NCBI GenBank assembly: GCA_027081115.1
Contig: JALWLD010000053.1
Location: 1 to 50,320 of the forward strand
Source: Sulfurovum sp.
Lineage (GTDB): Bacteria; Campylobacterota; Campylobacteria; Campylobacterales; Sulfurovaceae
Direction of reading: 5' to 3'
DNA length: 50,320 bases
Position 1 is the first letter of the stretch. Every line of letters starts with the position of its first letter. Shown piece by piece: positions 36,094 through 44,936 of the stretch. The notes below the pieces were generated by a model. That model was not told the DNA's origin and did not search any database. It saw nothing but the letters and a program-made list of their open reading frames with translations. The position numbers and the translations under genes were made by a program.

Positions 36094-37061
36094 ACTTTTC
36101 TCCTTCTAGGCATTGAACTAAGCCCAATAAGCAAGAACAAAAGCCCAAGCCCAAGCGGATAGTAAAAATATTCTACTCTCTGCTTCACTCTTACTTCTCC
36201 TTGCTGTTGGTTTTTATACTTTCCTCTTATCACAGCAACAAGATCTTCTATATCTTCTTTACCTGTGGTTGCGACAACATAGGCACCACCATTCTCTTTG
36301 GCCAAAATACCCAAAGCATCATTTCTTTGTGAAATTGCCATACTTCCATCTTTTTTCATAAGTGGTTTCCCATCAGCATCTATGACAGGTGCCCCTTTAT
36401 CTGTACCTACAAGTACCACATAGAGGTCAATCTTATTGGCCTTGAGTACATCAGCAAATCCGGCAATAGCTTTTTCATCTCCTCCGTCAGTAAAGAGCAC
36501 CATAATTTTTGGATCTTTTTTTTCAAGTAATTTTGCACCCAATTCTCCAAGTGCAGAAAAATCTGTAGAACCCATGTTAATGTAAGAATCATCTACACCC
36601 TCTACCATCATTTTAAGTGTCTCTTTATCCGAAGAGAACGGAGCCAATACAAAAGGACTGTAAGCAAAAGCAACCACACCTATCTCATCACTTGGCATAG
36701 CATCAAAAAAGACATTCATTTTCTTTTTTGCAAACTCCAGACGGTTTGGAAAAACATCTTTACTTCGCATAGAACCAGAAATATCCAACGCACTAAGCAG
36801 TGTCAACCCCTGTATATTCACAACTTTATCATCTAAAGATTTTACCGGACGTGCCAGTGCTACGATCATGAAAAATATCGCTGCAAAAACAAGTATATTC
36901 CTTAATATCAGGGGCATACTTTCATCTGTAGCAGACAAGCGCATCAGCACCTTCTCATCAAATATACGTGATAGACGCTCTTTATTCGTAGAGATCAAAA
37001 AGGCAAAAAATATGAAAGGTACTATAAATATCCAAAACAGATACGGGTTAACAAATTCCAT
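36090..37061 (-). CDS. batB: BatB-like VWA membrane protein
   Basis: 323 aa. Membrane helices near 7-25 and 57-75 and a C-terminal one (about 298-315) flank a von Willebrand A domain. The MIDAS metal site is intact: SALDISGSM (DxSxS) and later VLFTDGGDE. VWA domains bind protein partners through Mg. It directly follows batA with no spacer and overlaps batC by 4 bases. BatA/BatB are likely to form a membrane complex assembled or remodelled by MoxR. Confidence 0.9.
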   Translation of the reverse strand: MEFVNPYLFWIFIVPFIFFAFLISTNKERLSRIFDEKVLMRLSATDESMPLILRNILVFAAIFFMIVALARPVKSLDDKVVNIQGLTLLSALDISGSMRSKDVFPNRLEFAKKKMNVFFDAMPSDEIGVVAFAYSPFVLAPFSSDKETLKMMVEGVDDSYINMGSTDFSALGELGAKLLEKKDPKIMVLFTDGGDEKAIAGFADVLKANKIDLYVVLVGTDKGAPVIDADGKPLMKKDGSMAISQRNDALGILAKENGGAYVVATTGKEDIEDLVAVIRGKYKNQQQGEVRVKQRVEYFYYPLGLGLLFLLIGLSSMPRRRKV

Positions 37062-37979
37062 CTATACTCCTTTCGAATTTCTATAATATAAGAAGAGTAA
37101 CAAACTCAGGATCGCCAAAAAAAGCGGGTATATATACAGGTATGTATGTGCTACGATCTTCTTATCATCCATCTTTGTCACTTCCAGTTTGTTGATCTCA
37201 TCATAGATCTGACTTAACATCTTAGCTGAACGGGCACCATAGGCCTGCCCTTTTCCGGCTTTTGCCAGTGCTTTAAGATATTTACCATCATAATCTCTTG
37301 GACCGCCTATACCGATGGTATAGAGTTTTACATTCCTTTTTTCAATCATATTCAAAACATCAGGAAAAGGAATCTTGGACATATTGTCAATCCCGTCCGT
37401 CAAAAGAATGACGATCTTTGATTTTGCCTTACTCTTATCCATAAGATTATACGCCTGTACCAAAGCATCATTGATCGCTGTTCTTTTTCCTGCCATACCC
37501 AACTCTTGCATCTCGGTAATATTACGTAAAAAATCTTTTTCAAAGGTCAACGGTGAGGCGATGAATGCCACATCAGCAAAAGTAACGACACCAATACGAT
37601 CATTCTCTCTTTTCTTTATAAAGTCACCCACAACCTCTTTGACCACATCAAATTTATTTTTATAAATATCTTTAGGATCAAAGCCCATCTGTCGCATGGA
37701 ATCTGAAGAGTCAATGACCAACACAATATCTCTACCCTCTTTTTTAGAGTTGGTATAGTTTTTGGTCACAACAGGAGAAGCCAGAGCAATGACTGCTGAG
37801 ACAATCCCTATCCACTTTAACCATGACAGAAGAGAGGATTTATTTGCTTTTTTAGCGATTAAATTATGCACATGAGGAAAAAAGATAGCTCGACTTCTCT
37901 CTTTGCACCAACGACTACAGGCTATAAAAACCAAAATCAGTAATAACAATAACGGGTATTCAAAACTAAATTGACTCAT
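37062..37979 (-). CDS. batA: BatA-like VWA membrane protein
   Basis: 305 aa from the ATG at 37979, with AGGTGG upstream; the frame opens at 37994 but that start has no ribosome site. Membrane helices lie near 9-25, 55-72 and at the C-terminus (about 283-302). The VWA MIDAS is intact: VLVIDSSDSMRQ and ILLTDGIDN. It overlaps DUF4381 by 14 bases and abuts batB. Paralogous to BatB. Confidence 0.9.
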   Translation of the reverse strand: MSQFSFEYPLLLLLILVFIACSRWCKERSRAIFFPHVHNLIAKKANKSSLLSWLKWIGIVSAVIALASPVVTKNYTNSKKEGRDIVLVIDSSDSMRQMGFDPKDIYKNKFDVVKEVVGDFIKKRENDRIGVVTFADVAFIASPLTFEKDFLRNITEMQELGMAGKRTAINDALVQAYNLMDKSKAKSKIVILLTDGIDNMSKIPFPDVLNMIEKRNVKLYTIGIGGPRDYDGKYLKALAKAGKGQAYGARSAKMLSQIYDEINKLEVTKMDDKKIVAHTYLYIYPLFLAILSLLLFLYYRNSKGV

Positions 37980-38382
37980 CTGCCACCTGCACATAGAGGT
38001 TGAAACGGTTGATTGTATCTTGATCCACGTCCTCTACCTCTTTTTTATATTTAAATTTTTCCAATAAAGGCTCTAACTGTGAAAAGAGCTCTTTTTTTCT
38101 ATCGTCTGTTGCTAAAAGCCTTGCATAATGTGTTGCATCATAGGCTGCTTTTTTAGGATCACTCCAGTCAATAGATTTAAGCTTCTCCACATACCCTTTG
38201 GCCAGATTGATCTTTCTGTTTGCCAGAAACTTTTTACCTATAAAAAAGGCAAGCGCTAAAAGTATCAACACCGCCACTACAATTAATCCCCAGTAAAAAT
38301 AAAAACTGTTATCAGGGATATCAAGCAAGGGTTTAATATCTCTCAACTGTGTTGACAAATTTTGATCATCTATAGGTTTCAT
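37966..38382 (-). CDS. DUF4381-type single-pass membrane protein
   Basis: 138 aa. A short N-terminal region (LSTQLRDIKPLLDIPD), one membrane helix (about 30-50), and a cytoplasmic helical domain with YVEKLKSIDWSDPKKAAYDATHYARLLA. The size, helix position and location between DUF58 and BatA fit DUF4381. It is a structural part of the MoxR/Bat unit; no enzymatic motif is visible. Confidence 0.75.
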   Translation of the reverse strand: MKPIDDQNLSTQLRDIKPLLDIPDNSFYFYWGLIVVAVLILLALAFFIGKKFLANRKINLAKGYVEKLKSIDWSDPKKAAYDATHYARLLATDDRKKELFSQLEPLLEKFKYKKEVEDVDQDTINRFNLYVQVADESI

Positions 38383-38407
38383 ACTTGCCTCCCTGGAATT
38401 TTTTCTA

Positions 38408-39241
38408 TCATCGCATTGCCTTCATCAACTTTAAAGCAGGCTCTTCATGGGTATAGATCTTTGTAAAGCGTATACCCTGCTTTTTAAACTGTTTATAGAG
38501 CTTCTCATCATTATCATGCAGAGCCTTTTTATAACTCTTGAGTGTACCGGCATCTATATCGCCTTCAAAACTCTCTTTGGTCTCCATATCAATCAATCTG
38601 AGATACCCCAGTTCACTTGGGTTTTCTTCAAATTTATCTCTAACCATAATGGCAAAAACATCATGCTTCTTACTCAAAAGTTTCAAATCAATGTCACCTA
38701 CAAAATCAGAGATTACAAAAAGCAGTGCCTTTTTCTTTAACCTGTTATTCAATGTTTCAACCAAGACTTTAAAATCAGCCTCTTTACCAAGTGGTTCAAA
38801 ATCAACAATCTCTTCTACTGCTTTATGCACAGAAAAGAGTTTTTTACTTGGCTTACTCAACCCATACAACTTATCTGCAAAGAGCATATGGGAAAAAAGA
38901 TCTGCATTTTTTACTGCAGAAAAGCCCAATGTTGCCACCACCTCGGCAACAATGTCTGATTTCTGTTTTACCGTACCAAAATAGACAGAACCACCCATGA
39001 CGGAGACTACCACAACATTGAGTTCTCTCTCTTCTTTATAGACTTTGACAAAAGGTTTTCCCAGTTTTGCTGTAGTTTTCCAGTCTATCTTACGAACATC
39101 ATCTCCGTAGACATACTCACGTAATTCGGCAAACTCAAAGCCTTCACCCTGAAACAGTGAGGCATTGTTCCCCAACATATCTCCATAGACTTGCTTTTTG
39201 GTTTTAAGAATAATTTTTTTAGCTGATTTTTTCAATGTCAA
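38408..39241 (-). CDS. DUF58 protein with degenerate VWA metal site
   Basis: 277 aa soluble protein. The DUF58 signature FAELREYVYGDDVRKIDWK and the following KPFVKVYKEERE are intact. In most DUF58 proteins the next strand is a VWA MIDAS (DxSxSM); here it reads VVVVSVMGGSVYFG, without the first Asp. The start at 39241 is TTG, close to AGGAT; TTG at 39235 would have better spacing. It follows moxR by 3 bases and precedes DUF4381, the standard order. Confidence 0.88.
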   Translation of the reverse strand: MTLKKSAKKIILKTKKQVYGDMLGNNASLFQGEGFEFAELREYVYGDDVRKIDWKTTAKLGKPFVKVYKEERELNVVVVSVMGGSVYFGTVKQKSDIVAEVVATLGFSAVKNADLFSHMLFADKLYGLSKPSKKLFSVHKAVEEIVDFEPLGKEADFKVLVETLNNRLKKKALLFVISDFVGDIDLKLLSKKHDVFAIMVRDKFEENPSELGYLRLIDMETKESFEGDIDAGTLKSYKKALHDNDEKLYKQFKKQGIRFTKIYTHEEPALKLMKAMR

Positions 39242-39244
39242 ATC

Positions 39245-40192
39245 CTATGGAATTGGTACAGCAGCTAAAATTTTCTCAATAATGTAATCTTGTGTAACAT
39301 CCTCAGCCTGGGCTTCATAACTTAAAATAATTCTATGACGCAGGATCTCTTTGGCAATATAAGCAATCTCAATTGGAGATACATAATCCTGACCTTTCAA
39401 GTATGCAATTGCACGTGCCGCTTTATACATATCGATACTTGCACGAGGAGATGCACCAAACTCTATAAATGCTTCCAACTCTTCTAAACCATAGGCTTTA
39501 GGGTCACGTGTAGCTGCTACCAGTTCAATGATATACGCTTCGATCTCTTCATCCATATGCACTTCAAGTGCTTCTTTACGAATCGTCTCAAGATCATCAA
39601 TGGTTGCTACCTGTTGGATCTCTTCAAATGTATTGTTAGCAACACGTCTTGCAATTTCAAGCTCTTCTTCTTTAGTGTTATATCCCACAACCACTTTCAT
39701 CATAAACCTGTCAAGTTGTGCTTCAGGAAGCTCATATGCTCCCTCTTGTTCAACCGGGTTCTGTGTTGCCATAACAAGGAACGGAAGATCGATCTTAAAG
39801 GTTTCATCTCCAATGGTTACCTGTCTCTCCTGCATCACTTCAAGCAGTGCAGACTGTACCTTTGCCGGTGCACGGTTGATCTCATCAGCCAGCAAAAGAT
39901 TGGTAAATACCGGCCCCTGTTTAATTTTGAATGAATTGTTTGAGGGGTCATAGATCTCTGTACCAATAATGTCTGAAGGTAAAAGATCTGGTGTAAACTG
40001 AACACGTTTAAAGTTCAGACCCAATGTTTTTGCAAGTGCATTGACTGCTGTGGTCTTTGCAAGTCCGGGTACACCTTCAAGCAGTATATGTCCACGACAA
40101 AGCAGGCCTGCGAGGAGTCCCTCAACCATTTTGTCTTGCCCGACAAGTACCTTGCCTATTTCTGTTTTTATGTTTTGTATGATTTGACTCAA
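39245..40192 (-). CDS. MoxR-family AAA+ ATPase
   Basis: 315 aa. The Walker A loop EGVPGLAKT (39-47), Walker B LLADEINRAP with the MoxR-specific run SALLEVMQERQVTIG, and the sensor region ATQNPVEQEGAYELPEAQLDRF are all present. MoxR ATPases act as chaperones for VWA proteins encoded beside them, here BatA/BatB and DUF58. The start is TTG at 40192 with AGGAG 7 bases upstream, the first gene of the Bat unit and 83 bases after hlyD. Confidence 0.95.
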   Translation of the reverse strand: MSQIIQNIKTEIGKVLVGQDKMVEGLLAGLLCRGHILLEGVPGLAKTTAVNALAKTLGLNFKRVQFTPDLLPSDIIGTEIYDPSNNSFKIKQGPVFTNLLLADEINRAPAKVQSALLEVMQERQVTIGDETFKIDLPFLVMATQNPVEQEGAYELPEAQLDRFMMKVVVGYNTKEEELEIARRVANNTFEEIQQVATIDDLETIRKEALEVHMDEEIEAYIIELVAATRDPKAYGLEELEAFIEFGASPRASIDMYKAARAIAYLKGQDYVSPIEIAYIAKEILRHRIILSYEAQAEDVTQDYIIEKILAAVPIP

Positions 40193-40221
40193 TTTACTCT
40201 CCTAAATTGTTTATTAAGAGT

Positions 40222-40227
40222 AGTATA
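40222..40227 (-). promoter_or_regulatory. Possible moxR -10 box
   Basis: Minus strand TATACT 29 bases before the moxR start, in the gap after hlyD; the -35 is poor. No terminator is seen after hlyD, so read-through from the secretion genes is also possible. Confidence 0.35.
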
Positions 40228-40275
40228 ATTGAGTGAGGTTAACTAAAGTTTAATAATGCATCATTTTCGACGATA

Positions 40276-41445
40276 TTAACGTTCATGCAGTGATTCGGAA
40301 AATGTTTTAATGATCGGTTTAGTCAAATAAGTGAGTACACTTCGGTTCCCGGTAACAATATCAACCTGTGTCGTCATACCCGGTGTCAAATAGATCTTCT
40401 CTCCGTTTTTTGCGATCAATTCGGTCTGCTCCATGCTGATAAGTACACGAAAATAGTACTTGACACCCTCTTTACTGTTCTCTTCAAGTGCATCGGGGCT
40501 GATATATTTTACTTTCCCATGGAACATCCCGTAGATCGTATAGTCATAGGCATCCAGCTTCACTGCGGCAATCTGTCCTTTTTTGACAAAAGAGATATCT
40601 GAAGGACTCATTTTAGCTTCAATAATCAGCTCATCTCCAAAGGGTACAAGCTCCATAATAATATCTCCGGGGCGAACCCTCGCACCTTTGGTAGTAATAA
40701 GAATATTATTTACCAGTGCATTCATAGGTGACTCAATAGTAGTACGTTCCAACGTGATCTCTCTGTCAGTCAACTCCTGCTCTTTGGTGGCCAACTCCTC
40801 TTCCGCTTTGGTCATGTCTGCCTGTGACTCTTGAAAATATTTATTCTTCGTACTGCTGATCTTCCCTTTCAGGTCAGCTATCTGGCGCTTGAGTCTAATG
40901 ATCTCCGTTGCTCCGATATCACCGCTTTTAAGCAGAGGCAGATTAAGGTCAAGTTCCTCTTTTGCCAAAGCCATAGACTCTTCAAGTGCCTTGATGTCAT
41001 CATGCAGAGCCTGTTGTCTTCGCTGAAAAAGTGCCTTTTGGTTTTCAACAAATTCTGAGTACTGTTTCAGCTTTTCATCAAATACAAGCGGTTTCAGATA
41101 GACCTCTGCCTTCAGCCTCGCAAGTGTCGCTTCTAGTGCTGCCACTTTTGCCTTACTGTCCTCATAGGCAGCCTTTACTTTTGACTCTTCAAGCTGAACC
41201 AGTAACTGTCCGGCTTTAATATGGTCTCCCTCATGTACATATATCTTCTCAATCACACCATCGATCGCCGATTGGATCTCCTGAGTTTTTGCAGCGGCAA
41301 TCACCTGTCCTCTTGCATGTGAGATCTGGTCAATACGTGCATAGGAGGCCCAGATAAAAAAAGGAACAAGTACAATACCAAGAATGGCAAAAATGGTCCA
41401 GAGCGGATTGACTCTTGTCTGGTAAGGCTGTTTTCTACGTCTCAT
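40276..41445 (-). CDS. HlyD-family type I secretion membrane fusion protein
   Basis: 389 aa. One inner-membrane helix (about 14-32), a split lipoyl/barrel-sandwich domain (QEIQSAIDGVIEKIYVHEGD near 49-68 and VNNILITTKGARVRPGD later), and a long coiled-coil hairpin (about 75-215) that contacts TolC in the periplasm. It bridges the ABC exporter and TolC. Its ATG overlaps the ABC gene by 4 bases. It is the last gene of the secretion set. Resembles LapC/HlyD adaptors of RTX adhesin systems. Confidence 0.93.
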   Translation of the reverse strand: MRRRKQPYQTRVNPLWTIFAILGIVLVPFFIWASYARIDQISHARGQVIAAAKTQEIQSAIDGVIEKIYVHEGDHIKAGQLLVQLEESKVKAAYEDSKAKVAALEATLARLKAEVYLKPLVFDEKLKQYSEFVENQKALFQRRQQALHDDIKALEESMALAKEELDLNLPLLKSGDIGATEIIRLKRQIADLKGKISSTKNKYFQESQADMTKAEEELATKEQELTDREITLERTTIESPMNALVNNILITTKGARVRPGDIIMELVPFGDELIIEAKMSPSDISFVKKGQIAAVKLDAYDYTIYGMFHGKVKYISPDALEENSKEGVKYYFRVLISMEQTELIAKNGEKIYLTPGMTTQVDIVTGNRSVLTYLTKPIIKTFSESLHER

Positions 41446-43553
41446 GCCACACCTTTTGACGAGGGTTTTACCCCAAGTTTCTTCAGTACCGTCTCTTTGG
41501 GCCCATCCAGTACAATTCCCTGTGCATTAACAACAATAATCCGGTCAACCAAAGCTAGGAGTGCTGGTTTGTGGGTCACTACAATCAACGTGTGTTCAGC
41601 TGTCATGAGCTCTACAAATGTTTTGATAAGTTTTTGTTCTGTCCCGTCATCCATATTGGCTGTCGGTTCATCCAGAAGAAATGCCTTGGCATTCATCAGA
41701 ACCAGACGTGTCAAGGCGATCATCTGCTTCTGCCCGCCAGAGACACTCTCTCCTCCTTCAGGTACCGGCGTATCAAGACCTTGCGGCAGACTGCTGATAA
41801 GCTGTATGAGACCTGTTTGCACTGATGCTTCCATGATCTGTTCATCATTAATGCCTGCAAGCCCGAGCAGCAGGTTATCTCTCAATGTACCCGATATCAG
41901 TTTCACATTCTGGGGAAGATACCCTACAAGTTCATTCATACGGTTTCTTGAGATCTGATGCATATCAATATCATCAAGGTAGACCTTCCCCTCTGTGGGT
42001 TTATAGAGCCCGGAGAGTATCTTTAAAAGTGTGGACTTTCCTGAACCTATGGCACCAAGTATGGCTACTCTCTCCCCACTTTTGATCAGCAATTTCGGCA
42101 CATTCACTACTGCTGTGTTCTCGCCATAGGCAAACTTTACATGGTCACAACGAAAATCTGTTCTGAGTTTTGCAGGATTTAAAGGTCTTCCTACCCCTTC
42201 ATTGTCAGCATCAAGTGCATATATATTGTCAATATCTTCTATAGAAATTTTGGTACGTCCCCACTGTACAAGAAGGTTTGGAAGCATTGAGATAGGGGAG
42301 AGTACACGTCCGGAAAGTATGGTAGTCGCTATCAACCCTCCCATGGTAAGTTTGTCGGTTGTACTGACCAGGTAGGCCCCCATAGCCACAACAGAGATAT
42401 AACTCAATTGCTGAAGAAAGCCTGCGGTGTATGTTGCCATGTCACTATAGTGTCTGATCTTTACATCATCATAGACAGCATCTTCGCTTAATGCATTCCA
42501 TCGACTCAAAAGACTCCATCCCGCACCTGTTGCTTTAATATTCTCTGCGTTCTCCACACTCTCTACAAGCAGACCAAGCTTTTTATGAGAAGCCATGGTA
42601 GAAGTCTGAGACAACTCTTCGATCTTCTTTTTAAAACGTGTCCCAATAAGCACAGAGATAAACATAAAAACAAGCACGATACCACCGATCGTCCAACCAG
42701 AGATCATAATGATCACGGCCAGGAACATCAGAGAGAATGGAAAATCAATCAAAAGGTACATTGCTGCAGAAGCGATGAACGCTCTCACCGTAGCATACCC
42801 CTGAAGCTGCCCTGAAAGTGTCCCAATACTTTTAGGAAGCATATCTGCACGTATTTTTAGAAAACGGCTGAATATATCATGTGAATACTCCAGATCCATA
42901 CTGACTGTTGCTCCATCTACCAGATAAGCACGAGAAAACTTCAATACCATCTCAAGCAGTATAGCAATAAAGACTCCAATACCAAGTGCCATCAGTGTAG
43001 AGAGTCCCTGTGTAGGAATGACCCTGTCATAAACCTGCATACTGAAAAAGGAGGTACCCAAGGCAAGGGTGTTGATACCAAGTGTGGCAATTGCCGCATG
43101 CATAATGACCGGTTTCTCTCTCAATGCGATCTTTTTAAACATCTCTTTCGCAGAGATTTTTTCTCTGCGTTCCTCCCTCATACGTGCCGCAGCGAACTGT
43201 GTGTCTTCCGGAAATTCCGGTACCACATGCAGACCTGTTTTTCCTTCATATTTCCATTGCCTGTCTGCTTCACGCTCAAGAACAATGGCTATGCCTTCTC
43301 CTGGAATCAGAGCAAAGAGTGGCAATGCCTGATGTTCCGGTGTATGGGTCCACTCCAGCTTTTTAAGACCCGCACGCTCAAACATGATCTCATAAAATTC
43401 AATCACTGCATCATCTTCACAAGACTCTAACTCTTTTTCAAGAATAGAAGCTTCATACTCAGTCAGTTTTAAAGAGGCAAAGGGTGTTGCGGTACATACT
43501 CTCACCAACCAGTGCAGGTCTGCTCTGGCCTGTGCAATATCGGCATAGATCAC
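41442..43553 (-). CDS. Type I secretion ABC transporter with peptidase-like (inactive C39) domain
   Basis: 703 aa. Residues 1-130 form a C39-like domain without a recognisable catalytic Cys motif, as in LapB/HlyB-type exporters that bind substrate but do not cut it. Six membrane helices span about 150-420. The nucleotide-binding domain has Walker A GAIGSGKST (500-508), signature SVSGGQKQ (603-610), Walker B AFLLDEP (624-630) and the switch His661. It starts with GTG at 43553 overlapping tolC by 4 bases (GTGA). It should export the RTX protein encoded upstream. Confidence 0.94.
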   Translation of the reverse strand: MIYADIAQARADLHWLVRVCTATPFASLKLTEYEASILEKELESCEDDAVIEFYEIMFERAGLKKLEWTHTPEHQALPLFALIPGEGIAIVLEREADRQWKYEGKTGLHVVPEFPEDTQFAAARMREERREKISAKEMFKKIALREKPVIMHAAIATLGINTLALGTSFFSMQVYDRVIPTQGLSTLMALGIGVFIAILLEMVLKFSRAYLVDGATVSMDLEYSHDIFSRFLKIRADMLPKSIGTLSGQLQGYATVRAFIASAAMYLLIDFPFSLMFLAVIIMISGWTIGGIVLVFMFISVLIGTRFKKKIEELSQTSTMASHKKLGLLVESVENAENIKATGAGWSLLSRWNALSEDAVYDDVKIRHYSDMATYTAGFLQQLSYISVVAMGAYLVSTTDKLTMGGLIATTILSGRVLSPISMLPNLLVQWGRTKISIEDIDNIYALDADNEGVGRPLNPAKLRTDFRCDHVKFAYGENTAVVNVPKLLIKSGERVAILGAIGSGKSTLLKILSGLYKPTEGKVYLDDIDMHQISRNRMNELVGYLPQNVKLISGTLRDNLLLGLAGINDEQIMEASVQTGLIQLISSLPQGLDTPVPEGGESVSGGQKQMIALTRLVLMNAKAFLLDEPTANMDDGTEQKLIKTFVELMTAEHTLIVVTHKPALLALVDRIIVVNAQGIVLDGPKETVLKKLGVKPSSKGVA

Positions 43554-44824
43554 AGTCTTCCTCTCTTCTCAAGGTGTATGCGACCTGTCTGAAGTGCCAG
43601 ACGATACGAAGAGACGATCATCATAGCACGTAGCGATGCCAGTGTGACATAGTTCATTGTCACCTCTCTGGACATATTCACAAGGTCAAGCCACTGACGT
43701 TTACCTGCCAAAAAAAGTCGTGTATAGGAGTCCAGTACCTTCTGTGAAGAGAGAATCGTCTGTTTCACACTGTCTAAGTTATGTAATGCTGTCGAATAGT
43801 CTGTATAATAACGTATCAATTCATCATTGAGCTCTTGCTCTTTGGTGCTGTAGTCATCCTGTGCCTGCATCATTTTATACTTAGCGCTCTCCATATTGGA
43901 GAGTGAGGAGAGACCGGCACCGGGGTTGAATGATACAGCAACATAGGCAAGTGTATCATCTTTTTCCGGGAAATCCTGATAGAGTGAACCTCTCTGATGC
44001 TCTGCACGCAGTGAGATATTTGGCATGATTGCTGCATCTGCACTCTTTTTTTCCGCTTTGGCTATGGATATCTGTGCTGTTTTCTTTTTGAGTGAGGGGT
44101 GTGTTTGAAGCATCTGTAAGCGCATACTGTCTAAAGATTTTTTCACTTTTAGGTAAACATCTTTCTTGAACTTTAAACAACCTGTAACACGTCCTGTAAG
44201 AAGTTTAAGCTGTCTTTCTGCCATCTTATAGCGCTGTTGCGCCGTCATAAGATCACTCTCTATCTGGAAAATACGGGAACGTACAAGGTCACTGTCTGCT
44301 TCAGAAGAGACCCCCGCTTTGACACGTCGGCCAAGCATTTCAGACAAAGAGAGAAGATCTTCTTTCCCCCGTTCAAATGCTTTTATCTCACCATCAGACC
44401 TAATCATAACTTCAATGATATCAAGTACCTTTTGAGAGAGTGCATAGCCGCTCTCTTTAAGTGTATACTGTGCTTCATCTCCTCTTGCATAGGCAAGATC
44501 ATTCAAAGCATCCAGTTTTCCACCCGTCCATAAGGGCTGATCTATCCGATAGGTCTCCCCCCGTCTTCCTGCCTGTCCCTGTGAAAAATCAATGGACGGT
44601 GTGGGAAAATAGTTCCACTTTGCTCCCTCTATCTGTGCTTTGGCACTCAGAAGCATCTTTTCCGAAGCAGTAATACTGGGGTAATGGTTATACGCTTTTT
44701 GCAGTAGTGTAGAAACACGGGTAGTACATGTACTGTTTTTACCCGTAGGGATATAAATATCAAAAGTCTCTGCCTGTACTCCTACTATACATATAAAAAA
44801 TACCAACCATTTATACTGCTTCAC
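43550..44824 (-). CDS. TolC-family outer-membrane efflux/secretion channel
   Basis: 424 aa. A signal peptide (about 1-18, KWLVFFICIVGVQA) and two outer-membrane-factor repeats built of long helices (LLQKAYNHYPSITASEKMLLSAKAQIEGAKW and later SMRLQMLQTHPSLKKKTAQI). The start at 44824 is GTG with AAGGA upstream. It forms the trimeric exit duct for type I secretion. The location between the RTX gene and the ABC gene makes it a dedicated channel for this substrate. Confidence 0.92.
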   Translation of the reverse strand: MKQYKWLVFFICIVGVQAETFDIYIPTGKNSTCTTRVSTLLQKAYNHYPSITASEKMLLSAKAQIEGAKWNYFPTPSIDFSQGQAGRRGETYRIDQPLWTGGKLDALNDLAYARGDEAQYTLKESGYALSQKVLDIIEVMIRSDGEIKAFERGKEDLLSLSEMLGRRVKAGVSSEADSDLVRSRIFQIESDLMTAQQRYKMAERQLKLLTGRVTGCLKFKKDVYLKVKKSLDSMRLQMLQTHPSLKKKTAQISIAKAEKKSADAAIMPNISLRAEHQRGSLYQDFPEKDDTLAYVAVSFNPGAGLSSLSNMESAKYKMMQAQDDYSTKEQELNDELIRYYTDYSTALHNLDSVKQTILSSQKVLDSYTRLFLAGKRQWLDLVNMSREVTMNYVTLASLRAMMIVSSYRLALQTGRIHLEKRGRL

Positions 44825-44897
44825 ACATATCCTTCATAGAAAATTATCAAAATTATATCGTAATCCAAAGCATTATAAGATAAGCTGATTTACGACC

Positions 44898-44918
44898 GTT
44901 CTGCCATTTAGGCAGAAC
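44898..44918 (-). terminator. Hairpin between the RTX gene and tolC
   Basis: GTTCTGCC-ATTTA-GGCAGAAC, a perfect 8-bp GC-rich stem 18 bases after the RTX stop codon. No T run follows on the minus strand, so it may act as a partial terminator or as a 3'-end stabiliser that sets the ratio of adhesin to transporter mRNA. Confidence 0.5.
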
Positions 44919-44936
44919 TCGTATCCTTTAAAAGCT

